The position numbers were made by a program, and so were the translations under genes. Shown here in pieces: positions 14,423-14,521 of a stretch of DNA of 14,521 nt. Each line of letters begins with the position of its first letter. Positions within the stretch are counted from its first letter, which is position 1. Under the pieces are notes generated by a model. The model was given only the letters and a program-made list of their open reading frames with translations, was not told where the DNA came from and did no database searches. The DNA comes from Candidatus Methanophagales archaeon ANME-1-THS (GTDB taxonomy: Archaea > Halobacteriota > Syntropharchaeia > Alkanophagales > Methanospirareceae), in assembly GCA_004212135.1 (NCBI GenBank), contig RXIE01000072.1:1-14521 (forward strand), read 5' to 3'.

Positions 14423-14430
14423 ATAAAAAA
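14423..14430 (-). promoter_or_regulatory. Probable TATA box of the C1A peptidase gene
   Basis: TTTTTTAT on the minus strand lies about 50 bases before the start codon, which would put the transcription start near 14400 with a leader of about 24 bases carrying the Shine-Dalgarno site. It is AT-rich rather than a strict consensus. From here to the window end I see no gene or structured element. Confidence 0.4.
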
Positions 14431-14521
14431 GTATCTGATTTTAATTTTATCCTTAAGGAATTGCTTTTTTGATGCGATATGGGAACGTTTTATTCAAACA
14501 AGCGAGCGATTAGTTCTGCTA

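Overview
The window reads as archaeal, most likely a methanogen- or ANME-related euryarchaeote. Supporting signs are TATA-box promoters placed about 25 bases before starts, GGTG-type Shine-Dalgarno sites (one reads GAGGTGAT), a geranylgeranyl-reductase-type flavoprotein, a Thr/Pro-linker lipoprotein, a DUF362 protein and a secreted papain-like peptidase. The assignment below domain level (for example ANME-1/Methanophagales) is inference. No tRNA, rRNA, CRISPR array, transposase or integrase was seen.

Layout, left to right. A small membrane-bound YdjM/DUF457-type hydrolase (minus, to 554) diverges from a Wzx-like flippase (plus, 648-2198). A minus-strand operon follows, transcribed from 6255 down to 2268: FAD-dependent geranylgeranyl-reductase-family protein, secreted TIM-barrel lipoprotein, and alkaline-phosphatase-superfamily phosphodiesterase, the last two joined by a TAGTG stop/start overlap. 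A cysteine-rich ferredoxin-like protein (plus, 6312-6638) diverges from the reductase over one TATA element. Next is a minus-strand pair with an ATGA overlap: UbiA-type prenyltransferase then a GT-C membrane glycosyltransferase (9596 down to 6625). A plus-strand operon comes next (9741-12933): GT4 glycosyltransferase, class I methyltransferase and DUF362 protein, all overlapping, preceded by a 13-bp perfect tandem repeat and ended by a strong hairpin. Last is a secreted C1A cysteine peptidase (minus, 14376-13027) with its own promoter.

Taken together, the central 12 kb looks like a surface-glycan and isoprenoid-lipid locus: cytoplasmic GT4 and methyltransferase, flippase, membrane GT-C enzyme, UbiA prenyltransferase, a saturating reductase with its possible electron donor, and outward-facing hydrolase-like proteins. 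That these cooperate is inferred from clustering and overlaps only.

Intergenic gaps are short. The largest are 9597-9740 (a two-way promoter region with the tandem repeat), 12934-13026 (terminator) and 14377-14521 (peptidase promoter, then nothing recognisable to the window edge). The 2199-2267 gap between convergent genes holds no clear hairpin. Bases 1-29 hold nothing recognisable.
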